A stretch of 64,000 nucleotides of DNA. Origin: an uncultured SAR116 cluster alpha proteobacterium. Lineage in GTDB: Bacteria > Pseudomonadota > Alphaproteobacteria > Puniceispirillales > Puniceispirillaceae. The notes under the pieces were generated by a model. It did not search any database. It saw only the letters and a list, made by a program, of their open reading frames with translations, and was not told the origin of the DNA. The DNA lies in contig CABYZM010000002.1 of assembly GCA_902523435.1 (NCBI GenBank), positions 1 to 64,000 on the forward strand, given 5' to 3'. This document shows, one piece after another, positions 29,807 to 38,741 of the stretch; position 1 is the first letter of the stretch, and every line of letters begins with the position of its first letter. A program made the translations under genes and the position numbers.

Positions 29807-30868
29807 TTAATTTGAGAGTTGAATGCGCTTTCCACCCGTCGCTGCGCGCGCAGCTGCGAGTGTAGCATCAAGTGATCTGCTCCCATTTAGCGCATCGACA
29901 ATAGGTGTTTCATAGCCGCATGCAACGGCCCGCAAATGTTCGCACTGCGCCACATAGGCATCAATGAACGGCGCCTCAATTACTTCAGGCGCGATCTCCT
30001 GGTGCCAGTTACCATTATCATCAGCATGCTTCCACAGCACCAGATTCGGAAATTCCAGCGCACCTTGAACACCCAAAAAGCGAATGCTATTCATGCCAGT
30101 CTTAGGAAATTTTACACTTTCACCAAGCGCCATTTCCCAGGTCCAGGGGGACGGCGTTCGATCCGAAAGCAAAAAACTTCCAACCGCCTGATTGGCAAAT
30201 TTCAAGCTTATTGCAACCGCATCTTCCTTCTCAAAATTTTGATCATGATTAGTCATCTCAGCAGAAACCGACGCGATGTCACCACAAATAAAACGCAAGA
30301 GATCAATTTCATGAATTAGGTTGGTCAGAATTGGGCCAGCCTCGAAATTACGGCGCCACGCTGGAGCGAAATAGTCTTCATCCTTGCGCGTTGTCCACTG
30401 ACCAGTTACCGCCATAAGCCTGCCGATGCGGCCATTTTGAATAATATCTCGCGCTATTTGCGCGCAAGGATAATATCGCCTCTGATGGCCAACAAGAACT
30501 TGGCATCCCTGTTCAGCTGCATAGTTAGTCACCTCGTCAGCCTCTTTCGTGGTCGCAGTAATCGGCTTTTCAACCAATACCGTCTTGCGATACTTGAGAA
30601 CCATCATCAAATCAGCATGGTGACGCTCTGTTGGGGTGGCAATGATAACTGCATCAACATCTGTTTTTGAGAGCATGCTCTCAGCATTAGCAAAAGCCTC
30701 AAGGCCGCGAGATTCCGCAAGCTTTGCCGCTGCGGGCGCTGGGTCTGCAATAGCTACAAGCTCGATCAGCGCCAACTCATCAATGGCCTTAATATGCCTC
30801 GTGCCAATCGAACCAGCACCAATCAGCCCAATTCTGAATACATCCATTGACGGTCCCCACTTCATCAT
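29807..30868 (-). CDS. Gfo/Idh/MocA family oxidoreductase
   Basis: RIGLIGAGSIGTRHIKAI, VLVEKPITATTKEADEV, GPILTNLIHEIDLLRFICGDI. Confidence 0.9.
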   Translation of the reverse strand: MMKWGPSMDVFRIGLIGAGSIGTRHIKAIDELALIELVAIADPAPAAAKLAESRGLEAFANAESMLSKTDVDAVIIATPTERHHADLMMVLKYRKTVLVEKPITATTKEADEVTNYAAEQGCQVLVGHQRRYYPCAQIARDIIQNGRIGRLMAVTGQWTTRKDEDYFAPAWRRNFEAGPILTNLIHEIDLLRFICGDIASVSAEMTNHDQNFEKEDAVAISLKFANQAVGSFLLSDRTPSPWTWEMALGESVKFPKTGMNSIRFLGVQGALEFPNLVLWKHADDNGNWHQEIAPEVIEAPFIDAYVAQCEHLRAVACGYETPIVDALNGSRSLDATLAAARAATGGKRIQLSN

Positions 30869-32394
30869 TTTTTAAAATAATTACCGTCCATTTCAGACAG
30901 AGGTGAATTCATGTTTGGTACAAACCCCATTCGGTCAAGCAAATCTGTTTGCAAGTCAATTCCTGGGGCGATCTCAATTATGTGCAAGCCATTTTCTCGC
31001 AACTCAAAAACCGCGCGCTCAGTAATGTAAATAACTTTCTGACCTTGCACTAATGATTGGGGACCTGAAAAGGTTATCTGGTCGACCTTATCGACCAGCT
31101 TAGAGATCCGCCCATGCTCTGTCACTCGCATGACGCCAGAACCCACCTCAGTGCGGGCGCCACCTGTATCAAAAGTACCGCAAAACACCACCTTACGTGC
31201 GTTTTGGGCAATATCAATAAAACCACCCGGCCCAACAGTATTGCCACCGAGCTTGGAAACATTGACATTGCCGACAGCGTCTATCTCACCAAAACCGAGA
31301 AAGGCTATGTCCAGTCCACCGCCCGAATAAAAATCAAACTGCGAAGGACCGTCGATCATACAACTTGGATTCATAGCATACCCAAACAGATCTCCATCCA
31401 TTAGCCTGCCGCCATAGGTGCCATGCTCAATAGTCTGAAAATATCGCGCCGATTTGCCGTCATGGTCGATCAACTTGGCAATCTGGTCGGGGATACCGAA
31501 GCCAAAATTTATCACAGCATTATCATAAAGCTCCTGTTGAGCGCGGCGTGCTATTACCAAACGTGATGAAAACAACGGCTCAGGTTGAGCAAAACCCTCT
31601 CTACGTTTCTGACCAGACAACGCTGCGTCATAGACCACTTCGTAGCCCTGCTGCTGTGTTTCATCAACAACAACAGCATCGACCAGCGCTCCCGGAATAC
31701 GTACTTCGCGTGCCTTCATGCTATGGCGTGGAACCATTCCTCGTACCTGGAAAATTACTTTTCCACCACTGTTATGTGCTGCGGCGGCTATCGCATAAAT
31801 GTCAAGATTAGCCGGCTCTTCCTCCAATGAAATATTACCCTCTTCATCGGCGTAACTACCACGAAGAAGAGCTACCGTTACTGGAATTGGCAGATAGCGT
31901 AAATAATCTCTACCTTCTATGGTTATAATTTCCGTCAGATTTTGCTTTGCAGCCTCGTTCATGCGTCCACCATCCAGCCGCGGATCAACAAAGGTACCAA
32001 GCCCAACATGAGTGATTAACCCAGGACGACCAGCGGCTACCTCGCGCATCAATTGCATGATCACCCCACCAGGCAGCACATAAGCCTCAATATCGTTATT
32101 CCGCGCCATCTGCTGCATCCGTGGTGACCATACCCAATGCCCCCCAATCACACGGCTGGTCATGCCTACATGAGCAAATCGGTTCATGCCACGCTCCTGC
32201 CTATCGCCTATACCAAGCGCATGAATACAAGTTAAATTTTGGGGATGGCCAGTTTCAAGAAAACTTCGCTCCACAGCAGCATGTAGTGCGCTCGCCTCAA
32301 CCAAACCGCCACCGCCACCAGCAAGACCAATCGTATCACCATCCTTAATCATGGCTGCAGCTTCGTCCGCAGAAAGGAATTTTACTTTTGTCAT
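30865..32394 (-). CDS. Family I acyl-CoA:carboxylate CoA-transferase (propionate/acetate CoA-transferase-like)
   Basis: Fused alpha/beta CoA-transferase architecture; NFGFGIPDQIAKLI, FQTIEHGTYGG, GGGLDIAFLGFGEIDAVGNVNVSKLGG. Confidence 0.88.
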   Translation of the reverse strand: MTKVKFLSADEAAAMIKDGDTIGLAGGGGGLVEASALHAAVERSFLETGHPQNLTCIHALGIGDRQERGMNRFAHVGMTSRVIGGHWVWSPRMQQMARNNDIEAYVLPGGVIMQLMREVAAGRPGLITHVGLGTFVDPRLDGGRMNEAAKQNLTEIITIEGRDYLRYLPIPVTVALLRGSYADEEGNISLEEEPANLDIYAIAAAAHNSGGKVIFQVRGMVPRHSMKAREVRIPGALVDAVVVDETQQQGYEVVYDAALSGQKRREGFAQPEPLFSSRLVIARRAQQELYDNAVINFGFGIPDQIAKLIDHDGKSARYFQTIEHGTYGGRLMDGDLFGYAMNPSCMIDGPSQFDFYSGGGLDIAFLGFGEIDAVGNVNVSKLGGNTVGPGGFIDIAQNARKVVFCGTFDTGGARTEVGSGVMRVTEHGRISKLVDKVDQITFSGPQSLVQGQKVIYITERAVFELRENGLHIIEIAPGIDLQTDLLDRMGFVPNMNSPLSEMDGNYFKK

Positions 32395-33572
32395 CTTGCT
32401 TGTTCATAGATGTCGAAAAGGCCGACATCCCCCTTCATCATCTGTCGAGCCATAACCATACGGTGAATTTCTGAAGTTCCGTCATATATCCGCGCGATGC
32501 GCGCATCTCTGTAATAACGCTCAATCGGCAAATCACAGCAATATCCAGCACCACCATAGATTTGAACCGCTCGGTCAACAACCCGCCCAAGCATTTCTGA
32601 AGCCTGCACTTTTAGCATCGATATCGCACCCCGTGCCTCTTCTCCAGCATCAATACGGCTTGCCGTCTGCCAGAGGGCCAGTCGGCAAGCGTTGATCTCC
32701 ATCGCCGAGTCGGCAAGCATATGCTGGATCATCTGGAATTCCCCAATTGGTGAGCCAAATTGCCTCCTATCCTTAGAATAACGAAGACAGCTATCGAGGA
32801 TCATGCTGCCCCTGCCCACGGCTCGTGCGGACACCTGCGCTAACCGCACACGACCAAGAGTTGCTAGCGCCAACTTTAAGCCTTGGCCCTCCTTTCCAAG
32901 AAGGCAGCCTTCATTAAGTTTCACATTCTCAAAGTGCATTTCTACGTGTGAAGTACCCTTTAGCCCCATCATCGGCTGATCTCGACCAACGGTGAACCCT
33001 GCAAGCCCCTTGTCGAGAATAAATGTGGAAATTCCACGCGCACCTGCGTCGGGGTTTGTGACTGCGGTAACAATGAAGAAGTCAGAATACAAACCATCCG
33101 AGATGAAATGCTTGGAACCGTTCAGCACCCAACCGTCATTCTTTCGGACTGCTCTAGTTTTTATAGCAGCAGCATCAGACCCCGCCTCAGGTTCAGTGAA
33201 GGCTACAGAGAAGGTTCGGTCACCACGAACCGCAGGAATTAGATATGTCTCGATCTGCGCGTCTGTGCCTTCTAGCAAAATTTCGTAAACATTGCCGAAG
33301 GCACGGCGAACCAAAATGTCACTAGTGCGGCCAAACTGCTCTTCAGCGATCATCCAGTCCAAAACCGACAGACCACCACCGCCGTATTTAGTTGGAATAT
33401 TAACTGCATAAAGACCGAGTTCCTGTGATTTAGCTCGGATCTCAGAGGCCACATCATCAGCAAGTCGACCAGTCTTTTCGATGCCTTCCTCTAACGGCCG
33501 TAACTCAGACTCAATGAAACCTCGGATGCTAGAAACAAGCAGATGCTGCTCCTCAGACAAAGAAAAATCCAT
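32391..33572 (-). CDS. Acyl-CoA dehydrogenase
   Basis: AFTEPEAGSDAAAIKTRAV, MILDSCLRYSKDRRQFGSPIGEFQMIQHMLADS, QIYGGAGYCCDLPIERYYRDARIARIYDGTSEI. Confidence 0.92.
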   Translation of the reverse strand: MDFSLSEEQHLLVSSIRGFIESELRPLEEGIEKTGRLADDVASEIRAKSQELGLYAVNIPTKYGGGGLSVLDWMIAEEQFGRTSDILVRRAFGNVYEILLEGTDAQIETYLIPAVRGDRTFSVAFTEPEAGSDAAAIKTRAVRKNDGWVLNGSKHFISDGLYSDFFIVTAVTNPDAGARGISTFILDKGLAGFTVGRDQPMMGLKGTSHVEMHFENVKLNEGCLLGKEGQGLKLALATLGRVRLAQVSARAVGRGSMILDSCLRYSKDRRQFGSPIGEFQMIQHMLADSAMEINACRLALWQTASRIDAGEEARGAISMLKVQASEMLGRVVDRAVQIYGGAGYCCDLPIERYYRDARIARIYDGTSEIHRMVMARQMMKGDVGLFDIYEQAR

Positions 33573-34357
33573 TAAAAATACCCCTTTGTCGCGCCACCAT
33601 CTACAGCAATGCCCGCACCATGGATATGGCGTGCCTCGTTACTACAGAGAAATGCAACAAGCGCTGCAGTATCCTCTGGCTGCCCAAGACGGCGAATGCC
33701 TTCGGCCTGCATACGCTCAGCTCGGACATCATCGACGCTCCGATTCTCATCACGCGCCCGTGTCTCGAGAAGTTGTTGCAAGCGCTCGGTCTCCGTCTGA
33801 CCCGGATTAATCCAATTTACATTTACATCATCTTGAAGGCCTTGACCCGCCAGTGCCTTGCTGAAATTTGCAAGCGCCGCATTGACTGCACCACCAACCA
33901 TAAATTTGGCATCAGGATTGCGCGACGCGCCACCCACAATCATTATCACATTACCGCGCGCGGCAACAAGCGACGGCCAGAAGAGGCGTGACAGCCGGAC
34001 CCCGGCATGGAATTTAAGCGCAAAACCATCAATGAAATCAGTATCGTCTTGGTCAGGGAATACACCACCCTTAGTTGCGCCTGCGCTATGAACTAAAATA
34101 TCACAAGAATTAAAAGCTTTACCTTGCGCGTCGAACACAGACTGGCACCCTTCAAATGTTCGCAGGTCGGCAGCACAGGCCTCAACGCGGCCACCAGAAT
34201 TGGAAGCAATTCTCTTAACCGCTACATCGCAATTGGATTGACTGCTGCCGCTAACCATAACATCTGCACCTTCTCTTGCTAAACGCTCAGCGATAGCAAG
34301 CCCAATGCCCCTCGTTCCACCAGACACAAAGGCAGTCTTCCCTGTCAATAAACCCAT
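33572..34357 (-). CDS. SDR family protein with degenerate catalytic motif
   Basis: TGKTAFVSGGTRGIGLAIAERLA Rossmann motif; expected YxxxK region reads MVGGAVNAALANFSKALA. Confidence 0.85.
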   Translation of the reverse strand: MGLLTGKTAFVSGGTRGIGLAIAERLAREGADVMVSGSSQSNCDVAVKRIASNSGGRVEACAADLRTFEGCQSVFDAQGKAFNSCDILVHSAGATKGGVFPDQDDTDFIDGFALKFHAGVRLSRLFWPSLVAARGNVIMIVGGASRNPDAKFMVGGAVNAALANFSKALAGQGLQDDVNVNWINPGQTETERLQQLLETRARDENRSVDDVRAERMQAEGIRRLGQPEDTAALVAFLCSNEARHIHGAGIAVDGGATKGYF

Positions 34358-34360
34358 TTT

Positions 34361-35359
34361 TTATCCTCCCTCGCGGTGGTAAGAGCCGACATAATGTGTT
34401 TCGATACCCTTCACAAACCCATAAAGACTACGCAATGTTGGAACAGCGAGGCCAGCCTCGTCGGCAAGCTGCAGTGGCACGCCATAAATAAATTCGACTT
34501 CGCTAGGCCGGCGCGCCAACACATCCAAGCAAAGAGAAGATTTGTTGTCACCGGTACCGCCCGGTGCTGTCATCAACTCAAGTCCCTTTACCACAACGTC
34601 GCGATCAAGATTAATATCTTGAGAGCGCGCAATTGAAATTGCCTCGTCAAGCGCGGCATAACAGACTTTGCGGAGTGGCTCCAGTCTCAGGATTTCAACA
34701 CTAGTCAGATTAGTTACTCCAGAGACAGCACTCATCGCCATATTGCCAATAAGCTTTTTCCAGATGTCCATTCTGATGTCAGTACTCGCATATGTCTCCA
34801 ACCCGGCCGCTGTAAATGCAGCGGCAACCGCTTCAGCGCGCACAGAAATGCCGCCACCCCATTCACCAATGTAGGAAGGCACTCGGTCAAAATCGCGGAT
34901 CTGCCCAGGACCTGTTTGAGCGCCAGCCATCGAGGTCAACCCGCCCAGGACATTCTCAAGACCAAGAATGTCCGCAAGAACATCCTCGTTGCCTAGGCCA
35001 TTTTGAAAACTTATAAAAACGGCACCTGCATCTGCAAGATGCGTCATTGCAAGCGCCGCCTGATGAGTTGCTGTTCCCTTACATTGTACCAGCACAATAT
35101 CAGTTTGCTCAATCTGTTTAACGTCATGTGTTGCCTTCAGCATGAGCCGACTGTTGTCGCCATATCCAGAGACCAGAAGTCCATTCTTTTGAATTGCATT
35201 GATGTGTTCGCGATTAGTATCCACAAGCGTTACCTCAAGACCCCCTTCAGAGAGGATTGCGCCAAACAGGGCCCCCATACCACCAGCACCAACGACGGTC
35301 ACATGATGAATTTGTTTTGTCATGTCATCTTCCCTTTCTGCACGAGCTAGTTCACTCAA
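34361..35359 (-). CDS. 2-dehydropantoate 2-reductase (ApbA/PanE) family protein
   Basis: VTVVGAGGMGALFGAILSEGG, ISFQNGLGNEDVL, WKKLIGNMAMSAVSGVT. Confidence 0.88.
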   Translation of the reverse strand: MSELARAEREDDMTKQIHHVTVVGAGGMGALFGAILSEGGLEVTLVDTNREHINAIQKNGLLVSGYGDNSRLMLKATHDVKQIEQTDIVLVQCKGTATHQAALAMTHLADAGAVFISFQNGLGNEDVLADILGLENVLGGLTSMAGAQTGPGQIRDFDRVPSYIGEWGGGISVRAEAVAAAFTAAGLETYASTDIRMDIWKKLIGNMAMSAVSGVTNLTSVEILRLEPLRKVCYAALDEAISIARSQDINLDRDVVVKGLELMTAPGGTGDNKSSLCLDVLARRPSEVEFIYGVPLQLADEAGLAVPTLRSLYGFVKGIETHYVGSYHREGG

Positions 35360-35805
35360 GCCCCTTCTCTTTTTCGCAAGAGACGATGCACGGCATTAAG
35401 CCCCAAGTAAAAGGAGTCTGCACCAAACCCAACAACGCTGCCATCACTGACTCCTGCTGTAAGGCTCACCTGCCTGAAATTTTCTCGACTATCGTTGTTC
35501 GATAGATGTACCTCGACCTTAGGGCCATCAAACATTGCCAGCGCATCACGAAGTGCTATCGAAGTGTGCGTATAGGCAACCAAGTTGAACAGAATCGACG
35601 TGGCTTTATCGCGCGCCTCCTGAAGCGCAGTTACTAGAACTCCCTCTTCATTCGATTGTATGATTTCTATACTTCGGCCGAGCCGCTCAGCTTCAACGAC
35701 AAGCTCTTTCAAAATATCAGCCATGCTATCTGCACCATAAATTTCCGGTTCACGTGTCCCGAGAAAATTCAGGTTGGGCCCAAAGATGACCAGTATATCA
35801 ACCAT
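35356..35805 (-). CDS. Type II 3-dehydroquinate dehydratase-like protein (divergent AroQ)
   Basis: FGPNLNFLGTREPEIYG, QSNEEGVLV, AYTHTSIALRDAL, VEVHLSNNDSRENFR. Confidence 0.85.
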   Translation of the reverse strand: MVDILVIFGPNLNFLGTREPEIYGADSMADILKELVVEAERLGRSIEIIQSNEEGVLVTALQEARDKATSILFNLVAYTHTSIALRDALAMFDGPKVEVHLSNNDSRENFRQVSLTAGVSDGSVVGFGADSFYLGLNAVHRLLRKREGA

Positions 35806-35834
35806 TTTACTTTTATCCCCACTTTATATTCAGA

Positions 35835-36635
35835 TTATTCGAATGTTACTTTTATCTCGCCAAGCTCACCAAAATTAGCGTGTACATAATCTCCAGATGA
35901 AAAGGATTGTGGCACCGATGCAGCGCCCGTAGAGATAAAATCTCCTATCTGCAATTCGTAGCCACGCAACGCCAAATGATTAACCAGGTCGGCCGCGGCT
36001 TGCTCTGGAACACAACGCATTTCACCAAGGAAATTATCAGCAGGCGTGCCATCACTCACTGTAAGTTCGATTAGATGCTGTCGATAATCTATCCCCTGCC
36101 AATCTTCTACAGGGTCGCCGAATATAAAGCCTATGCCGCCGCCATTGTCTGCAATCGTCATAAGCGAAGTTTCTGCTTTTCTGGCATCTTCTAGCTTAAA
36201 GCGATTACCTATAATCTCTATCGCGGGATGAAGCACCATCATGGTTTCCATCTCAGAGGCAGTCCAAGGCTTCTGGCGAAGATGCGGTTTGGCAGTCAGC
36301 TGGAAGGCGAATTCAGCCTCGGCTCGAGCACTAGGAAAATATTTAATTGGCAGGTTATGATAAGCTCCAAAATAACTTCTGGACTGAAATATGCGACCAG
36401 GAATTACATCCTCATGACCGTCAAGCTCACGCATTCTTGCGCTAGTCGCGCCAACTTTCCAACCAACCACGCCCTGTTGGAGCTCCTCATACATACAATC
36501 CTGGACAAAATAGGCCTCTACTCGATTAAGTGGAAAAAAACGAGAATCAATATTGATGAAGTTTCCTGGATCACGCCATGAATTTGCTAGCATATTAGCT
36601 AACTCGACTAGTACGGGCTTACGCGTTTCTTCCAT
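35835..36635 (-). CDS. 2-keto-4-pentenoate hydratase (MhpD)/fumarylacetoacetate hydrolase-like
   Basis: VGWKVGATSARMREL, GRIFQSRSY, ARAEAEFAFQL, HPAIEIIGNRF, LRGYELQIGDFISTGAASVPQSFSSGDYVHANFGELGEIKVTF. Confidence 0.85.
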   Translation of the reverse strand: MEETRKPVLVELANMLANSWRDPGNFINIDSRFFPLNRVEAYFVQDCMYEELQQGVVGWKVGATSARMRELDGHEDVIPGRIFQSRSYFGAYHNLPIKYFPSARAEAEFAFQLTAKPHLRQKPWTASEMETMMVLHPAIEIIGNRFKLEDARKAETSLMTIADNGGGIGFIFGDPVEDWQGIDYRQHLIELTVSDGTPADNFLGEMRCVPEQAAADLVNHLALRGYELQIGDFISTGAASVPQSFSSGDYVHANFGELGEIKVTFE

Positions 36636-37205
36636 ATATTTGCCTCCTCAACAACCTAAATGGCTGTCGATAGTAAACTTCAAACGTACAGGCAATGTGC
36701 TGAGCTAGAAAGAGCAAATATGATGAAATAACATCATGACGAAATATTCGCTTGCAAATCATTAAATGCTGTGTGCTGAAGGCAAGTTTTCTGAATTTTA
36801 AACAGGAGATTCATTCAAGAATGTATCCTATCATTTCACTATAATCATAGACCAACTCATCGACCGCAGAAGCAGTGCGCTCCTTGTCATTCAAGCATCA
36901 ACCCCTCCGCCATTACTTATCCAACAGGAAAAATACAGATTCGAAAAGAGAAAAATGATCGCAAGAAATCAAGTGATGCCTGGGTCAGGCTCACTTAATC
37001 AAGTAAATTAACTTAGAGGCCATTCTTTATTAACGTCGAAGACGCGAGTGCAAGATGGCGGAGAAATGAGACAAGTCCTGAACCCGAATTTTACAATTCG
37101 GGATTTGTTGACTGCTCAAACCGAAACAGCTTGATTGCTTCTATGGTTTTGATACCGTTGATGATGGAGAGCTTTTGCATCTGCGCAACAGCAACGAGGT
37201 AATTT

Positions 37206-38741
37206 ATGTCAGCTGCGTTAGGCCCGCAAAAATACCGGCCAATTCATTTTATGCTCAACGGACAGGCGCATGAGATCGAAAGACTCCGCCCTGATACAAC
37301 CCTACTGCAATTGCTGCGCGGTCCGCATAACCTGACCGGTACAAAAGAGGGTTGTGCTGAAGGCGATTGCGGGGCTTGCACGATTTTGGTGGGGCGGTTG
37401 CAAGCAGGCCAGATAGTTTGGCAACCTGTGAACGCTTGCATACTGTTGCTCCCAATGGCTGATAAATCTGTCATCCGAACAGTTGAGGGTGTTGCAAAGG
37501 AAGATGGGACGCTACACCCGGTTCAACAGGCGATGGTAGACCATCACGGCTCACAATGCGGGTTCTGCACCCCAGGGTTTGTAATGTCTTTATATGGAGG
37601 CTGGCTAAACAGATCTTCTTTTAGTGCCTCTGACCTTGATGATTTGCTTGCAGGAAATCTTTGCCGTTGCACTGGATATGGCCCAATTATTAAAGCTGGC
37701 GAATCATTGGCAGGACAACCTCTTGCTGAATGGGAAACAGTTCTGCTAGATGAAGAAAAAGCCTATTTAGAGACATGTGAGGCACTTCCAGGGCTGGTTT
37801 ATGCGGCAGAAGGAGCCTCATTTATTGCTCCTCTTTCAAAGGATAGTTTCGCGCGAGCCTTTATGGAACAGCCTGGGGCACAGATTATCGCAGGGGCAAC
37901 AGATATTGGCTTATGGATCACTAAGCAAAATCAGAAATTGCTTTCATTTATATCTGTTCAGGATGTGAGTGGGCTGGATGATGTAACAGAGCAAAAGGAC
38001 GGCTTTTATATTGGCGCCGCCGCTACACATCATAAAGCAGCTGATTTTCTGGCGGCACATTTTCCATCTTTAAAGGAATTATGGCGACGTTTTGGTTCAG
38101 TCCAAGTAAGGGCAAGTGGGACGATAGGCGGCAATATTGCCAACGGCTCTCCAATTGGTGACCTAGCACCTGCCTTTATCGCTCTGGATGCCGACCTGCT
38201 TCTTCGACGTGGAAAAGAAGAGCGAAGGCTGAAACTAGAAGATTTCTTTTTGTCTTACGGTCAGCAGGACCGGCAACAAAGTGAATGGGTGGATGGCCTG
38301 TTTATTCCGAAATTATCAACGGATTGGAAATTCAATTGTTACAAACTTTCCCGTAGGTTTGACCAAGACATTTCAGCCGTAATGGGAGCTTTTGCTCTCA
38401 AAATAGAGGATGGCAAGATTACAGCTGCACGAATAGCCTTTGGGGGCATGGCCGGTGTTCCGCAACGCGCCCGCTCACTTGAAACAGCTCTTATTGGACA
38501 GGCTTTGGAGCCAGACAAGATAAATGAACCAGCAATCGATTCAGCCCTGGCAGATGATTTTACACCGATAAGTGATGTCAGAGCCTCAGCAGAGTATCGA
38601 TTGCTTGGCGCCCGCAATCTCTTACAGAAATGCCGTTTGGAAATGATAGTAGACAAGCCTGTAAGGCTCGCAGGAGAGGGATTAGCATCGGCAGGGTTGT
38701 CCCCCTTGTGCAGCATCGCCTCCAGCGAGGCAAGACAATGA
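37206..38741 (+). CDS. xdhA: Xanthine dehydrogenase small subunit (2Fe-2S plus FAD)
   Basis: [54 protein letters not shown] domain [32 protein letters not shown] upstream of ATG. Confidence 0.95.
   Translation: MSAALGPQKYRPIHFMLNGQAHEIERLRPDTTLLQLLRGPHNLTGTKEGCAEGDCGACTILVGRLQAGQIVWQPVNACILLLPMADKSVIRTVEGVAKEDGTLHPVQQAMVDHHGSQCGFCTPGFVMSLYGGWLNRSSFSASDLDDLLAGNLCRCTGYGPIIKAGESLAGQPLAEWETVLLDEEKAYLETCEALPGLVYAAEGASFIAPLSKDSFARAFMEQPGAQIIAGATDIGLWITKQNQKLLSFISVQDVSGLDDVTEQKDGFYIGAAATHHKAADFLAAHFPSLKELWRRFGSVQVRASGTIGGNIANGSPIGDLAPAFIALDADLLLRRGKEERRLKLEDFFLSYGQQDRQQSEWVDGLFIPKLSTDWKFNCYKLSRRFDQDISAVMGAFALKIEDGKITAARIAFGGMAGVPQRARSLETALIGQALEPDKINEPAIDSALADDFTPISDVRASAEYRLLGARNLLQKCRLEMIVDKPVRLAGEGLASAGLSPLCSIASSEARQ

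Noticed and set aside
36809-36900. Possible GntR/FCD regulator C-terminal remnant (minus-strand NDKERTASAVDELVYDYSEMIGYILE*)
   Set aside because: Only about 26 codons, needs a frameshift to extend; resemblance too weak to call without a profile search.
37140-37205. Open translations upstream of xdhA (FYGFDTVDDGELLHLRNSNEV) considered as a transposase or leader-peptide remnant
   Set aside because: No recognisable family match and no start codon in frame; best read as leader plus Shine-Dalgarno sequence.
38630-38737. N-terminal extension of the xdhB ORF
   Set aside because: Overlaps xdhA coding sequence; the conserved start is ATG 38738 with ATGA overlap.
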